64,000 nucleotides of DNA from Rubripirellula lacrimiformis (lineage in GTDB: Bacteria; Planctomycetota; Planctomycetia; Pirellulales; Pirellulaceae). The translations under genes were made by a program, and so were the position numbers. The notes below the pieces were generated by a model that was not told where the DNA came from, did no database searches, and saw only the letters and a program-made list of their open reading frames with translations. Below, in pieces: positions 48,553-57,891 of the stretch; the stretch's first letter is position 1; the number at the start of each line of letters is the position of its first letter. The DNA is taken from assembly GCF_007741535.1 (NCBI RefSeq), contig NZ_CP036525.1:558001-622000 (forward strand), given 5' to 3'.

Positions 48553-50295
48553 TCAAACGGCAGAGGCCGGGATGACAGCAGTGTTTTGGACAGCCTTGCG
48601 TCGGTGCAACGCCCAGTAAGACGAACTGAAGTAAGTGATCGTGAAAATGAATGCCCAGGTGCGGAAGAAGGCAACGTTCTTGTCATAGGTTGCCATGTCC
48701 GGACTTCGGAACATCACGATTGTCGCTAGGATCGCCGTCAATCCCAAGCTCGTCCACGCTACCGCCCGCAACGCCTTGGTCAACAGCGACGTGTCGATGG
48801 CAGGTTCGCCATCGTCGATCGCTTGTTGATCCTGCATCGCCTTGATCGCGTCACTTAGCTCTCGATCAGCCGCTCGTTCGGCAGTGTAACTCTGTGCGGC
48901 CCCGTACCGGCGAGCCAAGAATGTGTAGAGAACAATCGTAAAGATCCAGGTCGGCAGGAACAGATAGAAGAACGACATCACCTGCATCGCTTGCAGGCCA
49001 AATGCGAAAACCAAACCGGCTGCCCAAGATGCCACCGCAGGCGTGCTGTGGGTCAGGTTGCGGTAGTGTGCCCAATATCGAGTCAGCCCGATGCGTGGGA
49101 AAATGAAGTGTTCGGTGAACACGATCGCGCCCACGGGAACCACCAACAATCCCGCATACGTCAGCAGTGGCAGAATTTGACTGAACACAAACGGGAAACA
49201 AGCGACCAAGACCGTGATCACACCCACCGTGGCAGTCACTTGCATCCGCGAATGATTATGGAAAATGGCTTGGGCTGCTAAGCCGGCCCGGTACAGGTTG
49301 GCGTTTGCGGTGGTCCATCCAGCAACAATCACGATGACATAGCCCGAGTAACCCAGGGCTTGAAACGCGACATCGCCGGGGTCCAGTTGCACGATCGTCG
49401 ACTTCAGCAGCACGGCGGTTCCGGCGCCCATGATCCCAGCGGCAATCCAAGCCACGTAGTGTCCGAACAGCATTCCGGCGCTCGTGCACAATCCATAGAT
49501 CGGGCGTTTGGCATAACGCAGCAGCGCCATGTCGATCAAGCCAAAGTGAGTGATCGTGTTGGCCGCCCATGCAAAACCTACGACTTCCCAAAGGCCGATG
49601 CCAGGTTCACCCTGGCTGTTGACGCCCGTCCAAATCAGTTGATCGCCAATCGTGATGAACTCAGAAAAATGATCCAGCCAGGGGCGTCCCAGCACCGATT
49701 CGGCCAGCGCTGGGAAAAGAGCAAATGCACCGCTGACAAACATGACGACCAACCAGGGTCCACAAAGTCCCGAAAACTCTGCGACCGCATCGAATCCATA
49801 CATCGCAACGACGACCACGATCGCCCCCACGGCCAAGACCACCATCACGAACAGACTGTTGGTGGGATACCATTCCAGTTGCGATGGTATGTTGAACAGC
49901 AATCGTACCGCCGTGCAGGAAACCGTAATCATCGCTGCGGAAATGACGGTGAAAATCAGCACGTTGGCCCAGTTGTACAGCTGGGTCATCGAGTCGCCGG
50001 CGATCTTGTCCAAGTATGTGTAGAGACTCAGACGCGTTTGGACTGCGATCGGCGCGGTGATCAGTGTCCAGCTTAGAACCGCCAACACATTTCCGATCAG
50101 CAGCCCGATCAAAATGTCAGTCGTGGTGGCCCCCAACGCGACGAAGGTCGCACCGATCACAAATTCGGTCGCCGCGACATGTTCGCCAGCGTACAGTCCG
50201 GCAAAGTGCGTCCAGCGATGCAGCTTGTGTTGCGGGATCGGCAACTGCTCGGGCTTCATCCCTGCAATGATCTTCTGTGTCGCTTCAGTGCTCAT
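48553..50295 (-). CDS. NCS1-like permease
   Basis: 580 residues from ATG 50295 with about 12 membrane helices. The N-terminal part FVIGATFVALGATTTDILIGLLIGNVLAVLSW and the later ANANLYRAGLAAQAIF fit the nucleobase-cation-symport-1 group of the APC fold. Known members carry cytosine, purines, hydantoins or thiamin. Here the gene is directly upstream of a polyol/uronate dehydrogenase, so a sugar alcohol or uronate is an alternative substrate by context. The in-frame extension to 50436 has no ribosome site or conserved sequence. Confidence 0.82.
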   Translation of the reverse strand: MSTEATQKIIAGMKPEQLPIPQHKLHRWTHFAGLYAGEHVAATEFVIGATFVALGATTTDILIGLLIGNVLAVLSWTLITAPIAVQTRLSLYTYLDKIAGDSMTQLYNWANVLIFTVISAAMITVSCTAVRLLFNIPSQLEWYPTNSLFVMVVLAVGAIVVVVAMYGFDAVAEFSGLCGPWLVVMFVSGAFALFPALAESVLGRPWLDHFSEFITIGDQLIWTGVNSQGEPGIGLWEVVGFAWAANTITHFGLIDMALLRYAKRPIYGLCTSAGMLFGHYVAWIAAGIMGAGTAVLLKSTIVQLDPGDVAFQALGYSGYVIVIVAGWTTANANLYRAGLAAQAIFHNHSRMQVTATVGVITVLVACFPFVFSQILPLLTYAGLLVVPVGAIVFTEHFIFPRIGLTRYWAHYRNLTHSTPAVASWAAGLVFAFGLQAMQVMSFFYLFLPTWIFTIVLYTFLARRYGAAQSYTAERAADRELSDAIKAMQDQQAIDDGEPAIDTSLLTKALRAVAWTSLGLTAILATIVMFRSPDMATYDKNVAFFRTWAFIFTITYFSSSYWALHRRKAVQNTAVIPASAV

Positions 50296-50439
50296 GATGG
50301 AAGCTCGCGAAAAGTGTTCGAAAAGAACCCGTGACACGCCGGTCAATCGCAGATCTTGGGCCGTCCAGGTCTTTGATTGTAGCAATGAGGGGCAAGCACG
50401 TTGGCCGCGTGTGAACACGCAATTTGATGGTGGCACCAG

Positions 50440-52143
50440 CTAGTCATTCATCGACGATCGCGATGAACGGCGAATGTCTCTGGATATTCGGTAGCCCATC
50501 ACAACCGCAATCAAGCAGCCTGCGAAACCTGGTAGCGAAAAACCGCCGATCATCGGGGGGACCTGGTTGCTCCACAAGGATGCCGAACCAACGAACAGGG
50601 CCGCCGCTAAGATTCCCATGACCAGTCGGTTGACGATCGGTTCGAGTCGGCGGTGTTGCAGATGGATGTCGAACTTCCCGCGTTTCAGATTGGTCAGGAT
50701 GTCGGCGACGTCCTTCGGAAGAATGCCGAACAAATTCTGCCAGTCATCCGCGTTGGACTTCAGCCGACTGTACAGATGCCTGGGCGAGAAGCGTCGCAAC
50801 ATCGCCTTCTTGGCGTACGGCGTAATCAATTCAACCAAGTTGAATCGCGGGCTTAGTTGGTGCGCGGTTCCTTCCAGCATCACCAACAGTTTCAACAGCA
50901 TCGCAACCTTGGCCGGCAGATAGACCCGGTGATCGCGGATGATCGCGACGATGTCTCGCAAACAACCGCTGAGGTCAAAGTCTTGCAGCGACTGTTGGCC
51001 ATAGTCATCGATCAAGTCTTCGATCGCCGACAACATCGCCGGTTCATCAAAATCGCTGGGGACCTCGCCTACTCGGGCAACCACCTCCGCAATCTTTTTG
51101 GCGTCTCGCCCGACCGATGCGATCAGCGATAGTTCTAGGTCTTCGCGCAATTGATCATCAATTCGACCCACCATCCCGCAATCCAAAATCCCGATTGTGG
51201 GCAGGGGCACCGTCGGGTCCGCTGAATCCTGCGGGGCGGTCGATTCCTGGTCCAGCAAGATCATCAGGTTGCCCGGATGCGGGTCGGCGTGATAGAAGCC
51301 GTCGCGGAAAATCATGTCCAAGAATACATTGGCGCCACGGCACGCGATCTGGTCCAGATCGAATCCGGTTGCATCTAGTTGGGGCTTCTCTGAAACGCTG
51401 ATCCCTTCGAAACACTCCATCGTCAGCACGCGCCGCGAACTAAGTTCGGGATACGGTTGGGCGAATCGGATCCCTTCCGCAGTTTCAAAGTTGCGCCGAA
51501 ACCGCTGCATGTTTTTCAGTTCTCGCCCAAAGTCCAGTTCATTGGAAAGCGATTTGCTGAATTCACGTACCGTCTTCACCGGGCGATACTGTTGCAGTTG
51601 ATTGGACTGTTGTTCGGCGATTTCGCAAAGCTTTTCGATGATCTCCAAATCATTCACGATCCGGCGTTCGATACCGGCGTGCTGAACCTTGACGACCACG
51701 TGTTTTCCCTGCAGTGTCCGTGCGTGGTGAACCTGTCCAATGGATGCCGATGCAAAGGCGACCGGATCAAACTCGCCGAACAGTTCTTCGATGGGGGCGC
51801 CCAGTTCCGACTGGACCATGCTGATCACCGTTTCGGGACGGTCGGCAGGTGTGTTGGCACGCAGTTGGGCGAGTTCTAGCGAAAGCGGTTCGCCAATCAG
51901 GTCGGGGCGCGTGCTAAGCACCTGGCCCAGTTTTATGAACGTCGTCCCCAGTTCCGTCATCGCCACGCGGATCCGGGCGTGCGTCGTCAAACCGTCGTCA
52001 CCGAGGGGGCCGCGAAAACGATCCAACCATGACACCGGAACATTGGCCAGCCAATCGGCCAGTCCATGTTTGCCCAGCACGGTTACCACTTCGCGGAATC
52101 GATCCGCGTTGCGAACCAGTTGAGGAACGTCCGTCAGGTCCAT
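50440..52143 (-). CDS. ABC1/UbiB family atypical kinase
   Basis: 567 residues. All family marks are present: the KxGQ motif (FIKLGQVLSTRPD), the Ala-rich nucleotide loop (ASASIGQVHHA), the lysine strand VVVKVQHAG, and the metal motif FYHADPHPGNLMI, with GILDCGMVGRID after it. Two hydrophobic helices near the C-terminus anchor it to the membrane. UbiB homologues support quinone biosynthesis through ATPase/kinase activity. No other quinone gene is near. Confidence 0.95.
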   Translation of the reverse strand: MDLTDVPQLVRNADRFREVVTVLGKHGLADWLANVPVSWLDRFRGPLGDDGLTTHARIRVAMTELGTTFIKLGQVLSTRPDLIGEPLSLELAQLRANTPADRPETVISMVQSELGAPIEELFGEFDPVAFASASIGQVHHARTLQGKHVVVKVQHAGIERRIVNDLEIIEKLCEIAEQQSNQLQQYRPVKTVREFSKSLSNELDFGRELKNMQRFRRNFETAEGIRFAQPYPELSSRRVLTMECFEGISVSEKPQLDATGFDLDQIACRGANVFLDMIFRDGFYHADPHPGNLMILLDQESTAPQDSADPTVPLPTIGILDCGMVGRIDDQLREDLELSLIASVGRDAKKIAEVVARVGEVPSDFDEPAMLSAIEDLIDDYGQQSLQDFDLSGCLRDIVAIIRDHRVYLPAKVAMLLKLLVMLEGTAHQLSPRFNLVELITPYAKKAMLRRFSPRHLYSRLKSNADDWQNLFGILPKDVADILTNLKRGKFDIHLQHRRLEPIVNRLVMGILAAALFVGSASLWSNQVPPMIGGFSLPGFAGCLIAVVMGYRISRDIRRSSRSSMND

Positions 52144-52430
52144 GGGGGGGCCAGGTGATCGGGGGGCAGTGAGAATCGGATGCAGCGGTGGTCAATATTT
52201 CGTCCCAAGCCGGTGCGGAAGGACGCATGATACAATATCACGGCGATCGCTTAACCATCGTCGAAGTGGCGCCCGAACACGCTTCACACCGGGGACCTCG
52301 GTGCGCGTGCCGGTTGTCACATCCGTCGGTGGGGTGTATCAGTTCAGGTGATTGAGAAGCGGTTCATCGCGACCGTTGTGCGTTTCATGTACTTGGGAAG
52401 CGGTTGCAGAGAACCGTTCGAAGATGGTTG

Positions 52431-54332
52431 ATGCTGATGCAAAGTGAAAACTCTCGCACCCAATTTGCGATCGCCATTCTGGCGATCGTTGCGATCATCG
52501 TGCACGTGACGCTGCGATTTGGCATTTCGGCGCCAGAATCCTGGCTTGTGGTGCCGCTATGGGTCGCACTGGTTTTGGGGGGGATCCCGCTGGTTTGGGA
52601 CCTGTTGATCAAGCTGCTGCACGGTGAGTTCGGATCCGACCTGTTGGCTGGGATTTCGATTGTCACCGCCGCTTGGTTGGGGGAGTATCTTGCCGGGGTC
52701 CTGGTCGTGCTGATGCTCTCCGGCGGTCAGACGTTGGAAAGCTATGCCGTGCGAAGCGCTTCGTCTGTTCTGGAAGCCTTGTCCAAACGCATGCCCTCGG
52801 TCGCCCATCGTAAAGTGGGGACCCAAGTCGACGATGTTCCGCTCACTGAGATCGGCATCGGCGATGACTTGATCGTGTTCCCGCATGAGGTCTGTCCGAT
52901 CGACGGAACGGTCACCGATGGGCACGGCACGATGGACGAATCGTACTTAACTGGCGAACCGTACATGATGTCCAAGGCTCCGGGATCCACGGTGTTGTCG
53001 GGTGCGATCAACGGCGAAGCCGCGCTGACGATCCGCGCCGACAAACTGGCTGGCGATTCGCGTTACGCCCAAATCATGGCCGTCATGCAATCCTCACAGC
53101 AGCACCGGCCGCGAATTCGTCGACTCGGTGACCAATTGGGGGCCATCTACACACCGGTGGCGGTTTCACTTGCCGCTGCGGCTTGGCTTATCAGCGGTGA
53201 TCCGATCCGATTTTTGGCCGTCTTGGTGGTCGCGACGCCCTGTCCGCTGCTGATCGCCATCCCCGTTGCCATCATCGGTTCGATTTCGTTGGCGGCCAAG
53301 CGAGCGATCGTGATCCGCGACCCGACTGTCCTGGAAAAACTAGACGGTTGTCGAACAGCGATCTTCGACAAAACCGGTACGTTGACATACGGCCAACCGG
53401 AATTGATCGGCAGTTTTGTTGCCGACGGGTTGGACGATCACGAAGTGTTGTCGCTTGTCAGCAGCGTCGAACGTTATTCCAAGCATCCGCTGGCCGAAGC
53501 GGTGATTCGCGCGGGCGAACAACAGGGGGTGGCATCGGCCCAAGCAACTCAGATCGTTGAAAAGCCGGGCCAGGGGTTGTTTGGGACCGTCGCGGGCAAA
53601 GCCGTTCGGATCACCAACCGCAAAACACTGCTGGCCGAACAGCCCCAACTTCGTGAATCATTGCCGCCGCCGTCCGCAGGATTGGAATGTGTAGTGCTGG
53701 TCGGCGATGTTTATGCGGCGACCTATCAGTTTCGTGATGCACCACGGCGCGAGGGAGCGTCGTTCATCGACCACCTGGGGCCGATGCACAAGATCAACCG
53801 AGTGATGCTGCTATCCGGCGATCGGGAATCCGAAGTGCGATACTTGGCCGATCAGGTCGGTGTCACCGAAATTTATGCCGACAAGAGTCCAGAGCAGAAG
53901 GTCGAAATCGTTCGTCAGGAAACCAAGCTCGCAGACACGCTGTTTGTGGGAGACGGCATCAACGATGCGCCCGCCTTGATGGCTGCGACGGTGGGAATCG
54001 CGTTTGGCCAAAACAGCGACGTGACGACCGAGGCGGCGGGGGCCGTGATCTTGGATTCTTCGCTGCAAAAAGTCGACGAGTTGATGCACATCAGTCGTCG
54101 CATGCGACGCATTGCACTGCAAAGTGCGGTGGGGGGCATGGGGCTAAGCGTGATCGCGATGTTCGTGGCGGCCGCGGGGTACTTGCCGCCGGTGGCCGGA
54201 GCGATCACGCAAGAAGTGATCGATGTCCTAGCGGTCGTCAACGCACTGCGCGTCGCTGTGAACCCGGGCCTGTTGTCCGACTATGAATCGAAGCCACCCG
54301 CCGCCGGGGCCGACACACCGGCAAGCGGTTGA
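52431..54332 (+). CDS. P1B-type metal ATPase with TPCP motif
   Basis: 633 residues from ATG 52431 (ATG 52437 possible). No N-terminal HMA metal-binding domain. The actuator motif is SYLTGEP. The sixth-helix metal motif reads T269-P-C271-P-L rather than CPC or SPC. Phosphorylation Asp313 lies in DKTGTLT, and [10 protein letters not shown] closes the P domain. The TPCP signature marks the P1B-5 group, for which Ni2+/Fe2+ export has been reported in a rhizobial member, so that is the best guess; Cu or Zn is less likely. The C-terminal hemerythrin domain of some P1B-5 pumps is absent. Confidence 0.9.
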   Translation: MLMQSENSRTQFAIAILAIVAIIVHVTLRFGISAPESWLVVPLWVALVLGGIPLVWDLLIKLLHGEFGSDLLAGISIVTAAWLGEYLAGVLVVLMLSGGQTLESYAVRSASSVLEALSKRMPSVAHRKVGTQVDDVPLTEIGIGDDLIVFPHEVCPIDGTVTDGHGTMDESYLTGEPYMMSKAPGSTVLSGAINGEAALTIRADKLAGDSRYAQIMAVMQSSQQHRPRIRRLGDQLGAIYTPVAVSLAAAAWLISGDPIRFLAVLVVATPCPLLIAIPVAIIGSISLAAKRAIVIRDPTVLEKLDGCRTAIFDKTGTLTYGQPELIGSFVADGLDDHEVLSLVSSVERYSKHPLAEAVIRAGEQQGVASAQATQIVEKPGQGLFGTVAGKAVRITNRKTLLAEQPQLRESLPPPSAGLECVVLVGDVYAATYQFRDAPRREGASFIDHLGPMHKINRVMLLSGDRESEVRYLADQVGVTEIYADKSPEQKVEIVRQETKLADTLFVGDGINDAPALMAATVGIAFGQNSDVTTEAAGAVILDSSLQKVDELMHISRRMRRIALQSAVGGMGLSVIAMFVAAAGYLPPVAGAITQEVIDVLAVVNALRVAVNPGLLSDYESKPPAAGADTPASG

Positions 54333-54423
54333 TTCGCAGGACCGGCCCGTCGGTCGCCCCGCCTTTTCCATCGGGAACGCGGACTTCCCCATCGGTCGCC
54401 GTTGCGCTGTACGAACACGCGGG

Positions 54424-54462
54424 CAAAACGTGTGGTCAAAACGTGTGGTCAAAACGTGTGGG
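54424..54462. repeat. Three perfect 13-bp tandem repeats
   Basis: CAAAACGTGTGGT at 54424-54436 and 54437-54449, then the same with a final G at 54450-54462. Located between the metal ATPase stop and the leader of the next gene. Could be a chance slippage product or a set of binding sites; 13 bp spacing is not a whole helical turn. Confidence 0.75.
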
Positions 54463-54529
54463 ATACGGATCATCGCGGGGGCAGAAAGGCAGGGTTTGTG
54501 GCTTGGCGACCTTCCATAGGCGCGCCGGT

Positions 54530-54582
54530 TGCATAGGAACCTCTGACGGATGTTTTTCCGTTTTTTACAAGGAACCTATGCA
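54530..54582 (+). promoter_or_regulatory. Structured leader overlapping ribosome site of the 137-residue gene
   Basis: TGCATAGG (54530-54537) can pair with CCTATGCA (54575-54582), the second arm including the A of the start codon and flanking the AAGGA ribosome site (54569-54573). Nested inside is ACGGA (54546-54550) / TCCGT (54557-54561) followed by a T run to 54566, which looks like a weak terminator. The two structures are compatible with attenuation or translational control. Confidence 0.4.
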
Positions 54583-54995
54583 TGACTGTCAGCCTACATT
54601 CCGCTGCTGCAACGCACGCCGATCACCGTCAATGGAAGAACGATCTCGAAACTTGGGAAAACGACATCGCCAACTGGCGTCGCGAACACGAAGATGCTCT
54701 CGCCGCGTTGGAACAAGTCGCAGATTGCATTCGGCTGCACAATGAATCGCTGGACGATCACGAACAGGCACTGCAAAAGACGGCGTTTGGTCTCACCGCG
54801 CATGAGAAGAAGCTGGCGGATCTCTTGCAGTCCAGCGGTCCATTGGATCTGGATGATGATCTGCAGCAGCAACATCAGCAGGAAGCGGCGCAGCACCAGT
54901 TGAACAAAGCTGCCCATGAACGGATCAAACGCCACCATCATCGTGCGATGGCACAGGTCGCAATTTTGAAAGCCTCGGTCGAAGCAGCGCTGTAG
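54582..54995 (+). CDS. Coiled-coil hypothetical protein, 137 residues
   Basis: ATG 54582 with AAGGA 8 nt upstream. Soluble and nearly all helical, with heptad-like Leu/Ala spacing from about residue 18 to 130 and a Gln/His-rich middle (QQQHQQEAAQHQ). WKNDLETWENDIANWRREHEDAL is the most distinctive stretch. No family recognised. It sits between a metal ATPase and a universal stress protein on the same strand, so a stress-related role is contextual only. Confidence 0.7.
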   Translation: MTVSLHSAAATHADHRQWKNDLETWENDIANWRREHEDALAALEQVADCIRLHNESLDDHEQALQKTAFGLTAHEKKLADLLQSSGPLDLDDDLQQQHQQEAAQHQLNKAAHERIKRHHHRAMAQVAILKASVEAAL

Positions 54996-55153
54996 AGGGA
55001 GCGTGAGCCAACGTGCGTTGACGCCCACTTTGTCGTGCGAACAAGCACGGTAGTCGGCGCAAATGGTCAAAGTGATCGCAATTCTGCAGCGGTATCCGCT
55101 TTGCGAACTCTGTTCATCGACCGGTTCATCCATCGCAGCAAAGGGAAAGTACT

Positions 55154-56119
55154 ATGCGAGTTTTATTGGCAAACGACGCGTCGAGTCATAGTCACGCGGC
55201 GGCGGAGTATCTGTTGGCGATGCCGTTTCGCAAACCCATTGATTTGGACATCGTGTCTGCGATTGCCCCACCGATCTGGATCGATGGTTCCACGGGCGGG
55301 ATGGCACTGGACTTGACCGAGTTCATGGAGGAAGAGCGCGGGGTGGCCCAGCAGCGCGTCGATGAAGCGGCCACCAGTTTTCGCGATGGTGCTCGTGGCA
55401 AGTCTCTGCATGCGGTTCACACGCATGTGCCTGTCGGGCCGCCGTCCAGCGAACTGTTGAACTTGGCGTCGCAAACCGATTGTGATCTGGTTGTCCTGGG
55501 GGCCGTCGGCCATTCGGCTCTCGGCCGCGTGCTACTGGGAAGCGTTTCGGACTATGTGGCGACGCACAGCGACGTATCGACCTTGGTCGTTCGTCCCAAT
55601 CAGGATTCGGATCAGCCGCCTTCGCTGGAAAAGATCGTGATTGCACTCTCGGGCAGCCGCGAAGACCAACGGATGATTGATTGGCTAGGGAATTTGCACC
55701 TGCGGCCAAGCGTGGAAGTTCACCTGATTCGCATTCTGCGGATCGACACGCTTTACCGACAAGATATTCGGCAAAGGGCGGCCGCGTCGTGGGGTGTCTT
55801 TGTCAAGGAAGCTCAGCAACAGATCCTGGACATGGAAACTCAGCTTCAGGCGATGGACCTGAATACCGAAACGCATCTGGTCGAAAGCGGCCATGTCGGC
55901 GAGGCACTGATCGACTACGCCGAGATGCACGGCTGTGACCTGATGATGACCGGCGACAGCGACAGTGGATTGCTGACGCGAGTTTTCATGGGCAGCACGT
56001 CCCGCTACGTCCTGCGTCATGCGATGTGCAGCGTGCTGGTGGTCCGAGACAAAGAGGAACGGGCCAAAGCAAAGCAAGAGATCGCTGCTGGTTTTCAGAC
56101 CAATCCGATGATGATCTAA
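55154..56119 (+). CDS. Universal stress protein with two tandem Usp domains
   Basis: 321 residues from ATG 55154 (AGGGAAAG about 6 nt upstream). Domain 1 (about 1-150) ends in the ATP-binding pattern G-x2-G-x9-G-S (GAVGHSALGRVLLGS). Domain 2 (about 157-300) has GDSDSGLLTRVFMGS, where the second glycine is Asp, so it may bind nucleotide poorly. UspA-type proteins accumulate under starvation or respiratory stress. Neighbours include P-type ATPases and a class I aldolase, a setting often seen for these genes. Confidence 0.93.
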   Translation: MRVLLANDASSHSHAAAEYLLAMPFRKPIDLDIVSAIAPPIWIDGSTGGMALDLTEFMEEERGVAQQRVDEAATSFRDGARGKSLHAVHTHVPVGPPSSELLNLASQTDCDLVVLGAVGHSALGRVLLGSVSDYVATHSDVSTLVVRPNQDSDQPPSLEKIVIALSGSREDQRMIDWLGNLHLRPSVEVHLIRILRIDTLYRQDIRQRAAASWGVFVKEAQQQILDMETQLQAMDLNTETHLVESGHVGEALIDYAEMHGCDLMMTGDSDSGLLTRVFMGSTSRYVLRHAMCSVLVVRDKEERAKAKQEIAAGFQTNPMMI

Positions 56120-56376
56120 CACTCCGCTGCCCCATCGACTCGCGCAAGCAGGGCGTTGGCTCGGCAAGAACCATCGCCAGGTATCCATTGTCAGAATCGG
56201 CGATCACGGATTGCTGTGCCAGAGGCCTGCAGGCGAAACTTTCTTGCCTGCTGGAATCCGTTTTCCGCCGGTGTGGGAAACACTGGCTGGTCGGATTCGT
56301 GATCATCATGGCACCGACGTTGGTTGGGGGTGAACACGAAGTTGGTTTGGGTTGAACATCTAGGGGCGGGCAGCAA

Positions 56377-56832
56377 ATGAGAGGGGCGTACCATGCGATT
56401 CTGATCTCGGGTCAGTTCGTCTCGTCGGCGATTCTGGTGATGTCGGCCACTTGGTCGCCATTTCCGTTCCACGCGTTGCTGATTGCCAGCCCGGGCATCG
56501 TTTTGGCCGTGTGGGCGTGGTTCACGATGGGGCTGCTGCGGCTTCGTGTGGGTCCAGGCACAACGCAGCAGACTCGGCTGGTTCGCAGTGGCCCGTATGC
56601 CGTTGTTCGTCACCCGATGTATGTGGGACTGCTTTGGTTCACGGCGGCATGGTTGCCCTTCCCATTGGCGTGGTGGCGATCTGCGACGTGGTTGATGTTG
56701 CTGATCATTCTGATCGCGAAGACACGGGAAGAGGAAAAAGCAATGTGCGATCGTTTTGACCAGTACCCGAGCTACCGCGATCAGGTGGGCGGTTTGTTTC
56801 CGAAACTGCCCACCGCCACCCGATCTGGCTAG
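56377..56832 (+). CDS. Isoprenylcysteine carboxyl methyltransferase / PEMT-like membrane methyltransferase
   Basis: 151 residues, several membrane helices. The diagnostic pair is present: GPYAVVRHPMYVGLL and, after two helices, the glutamates in TREEEKAM before YPSYRDQVGGLFP, which together bind S-adenosylmethionine in ICMT/PEMT-type enzymes. Bacteria lack prenylated CaaX proteins, so phospholipid or another small hydrophobic acceptor is likelier. Starts at ATG 56377, 257 nt after the stress-protein gene. Confidence 0.88.
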   Translation: MRGAYHAILISGQFVSSAILVMSATWSPFPFHALLIASPGIVLAVWAWFTMGLLRLRVGPGTTQQTRLVRSGPYAVVRHPMYVGLLWFTAAWLPFPLAWWRSATWLMLLIILIAKTREEEKAMCDRFDQYPSYRDQVGGLFPKLPTATRSG

Positions 56833-57043
56833 TGCCGTACGGCTTGGGATAGCGTTCGCAATCGCACGCCTTGGTGGTGTGGACTGTGCGGTCACGCTCG
56901 GATGGATGCGGCGCTGGGGCCCATTTTGTGCCGATCGGGTGGCAAATGGAAACGAATGCATTCGGCCCGATCTTTGCTTGAATCAATGATGGCAAAAGCG
57001 ATTTGTTTTTGCGGTCCACGTTCCTCCCGTTAGAGGCAATTCG

Positions 57044-57619
57044 ATGTATGAAAAAGACGTTCTCCATAGGCGAGGGCAAGCACTTGAAGACGAGTTCTTC
57101 CGACGGGTGGACCATAAGCTTGGCGAAGAACTACGAGCCAAGATGGACCGCGACGAAGCACGGATTCAATTGGCGTCCGCGACGGGGTTCCAGGACGAAG
57201 AACTGTTGGACCACTTGATCGACGCAGGATTTTCTCAGGCTTCCATCGCTGCACTCGCGTTGGTTCCCGCTGTGTTTGTCGCTTGGGCCGATGGAAACGT
57301 GACGCCTGCTGAACGCCAAGTCATCTTGCACGCCGCCCTTCGCCGTGGCGTCAAGCAAGAGCCGTCTGCGTTTGCGATGCTAGAAGACTGGCTTCACGTA
57401 CAACCAAGTGATCTGCTGTGGAGTCTTTGGACCGAGTATTCGCGTGCCGTGTACCAATCGGTAAAGCCCGCCTTCGCAGCCATCCTGCAGAACGAGATTT
57501 TGCGATTGGCGACGGTCGTTGCCGAGGCGTCGGGCGGCACTTTCGGGCGCGGGCAGATTTCGCCTGCCGAAAAAACGATTCTGGACCAGATTGCCGCCGG
57601 TCTGTTGGTCGACGATTAG
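57044..57619 (+). CDS. TerB-like hypothetical protein
   Basis: 191 residues, soluble and all helical. The segment LALVPAVFVAWADGNVTPAERQVILHAALRRG (about 75-106) matches the look of the TerB/DjlA-N metal-binding helix bundle, where the DG-xx-xxE loop is typical. A similar pattern recurs near the C-terminus (GQISPAEKTILDQIAAGL), suggesting two half-repeats. TerB-family proteins are tied to tellurite and membrane stress. The assignment rests on a short motif, so it is moderate. Confidence 0.65.
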   Translation: MYEKDVLHRRGQALEDEFFRRVDHKLGEELRAKMDRDEARIQLASATGFQDEELLDHLIDAGFSQASIAALALVPAVFVAWADGNVTPAERQVILHAALRRGVKQEPSAFAMLEDWLHVQPSDLLWSLWTEYSRAVYQSVKPAFAAILQNEILRLATVVAEASGGTFGRGQISPAEKTILDQIAAGLLVDD

Positions 57620-57720
57620 CCAGAGACGTCGCCCAAATCATGCGAACATCCTAGCTCCCCGCGGTTGGAAAATCGTGGGGAGCCAGGCCCGAGCCGAACC
57701 GGGCCGTGGATGTCAGACCC

Positions 57721-57825
57721 AGGGCCGGGTGAATGAGGGCCGGGCGAACGAGGTCCGGGCGAACCAGGTCCGGGCGAACCAGGGCCGGGCGAACCAGGTC
57801 CGGGCGAACGAGGTCCGGGCGAACG
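57721..57825. repeat. 15-bp minisatellite, seven units
   Basis: Seven head-to-tail copies of AGG(G/T)CCGGGCGAAC(C/G), the first slightly diverged (57721-57735), the last ending at 57825. Because the unit is 15 bp, every frame through it reads as a pentapeptide repeat (RANEV/Q, GRTRS, LVRPD on the minus strand). I judge it non-coding: it lies between the TerB-like stop and the small cytochrome stop, and the frames have no ribosome site. Confidence 0.85.
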
Positions 57826-57891
57826 AGGGTCACCCGAGGCTGTCCTGGTCGAGGTCGGCCCAGCGGCAACGAACCTGCGTGCCGTTCGTCG

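Noticed and set aside
57721-57825. CRISPR-like array
   Set aside because: Units are directly adjacent with no spacers, and no cas gene is present; the same holds for 54424-54462 and 46761-46853.
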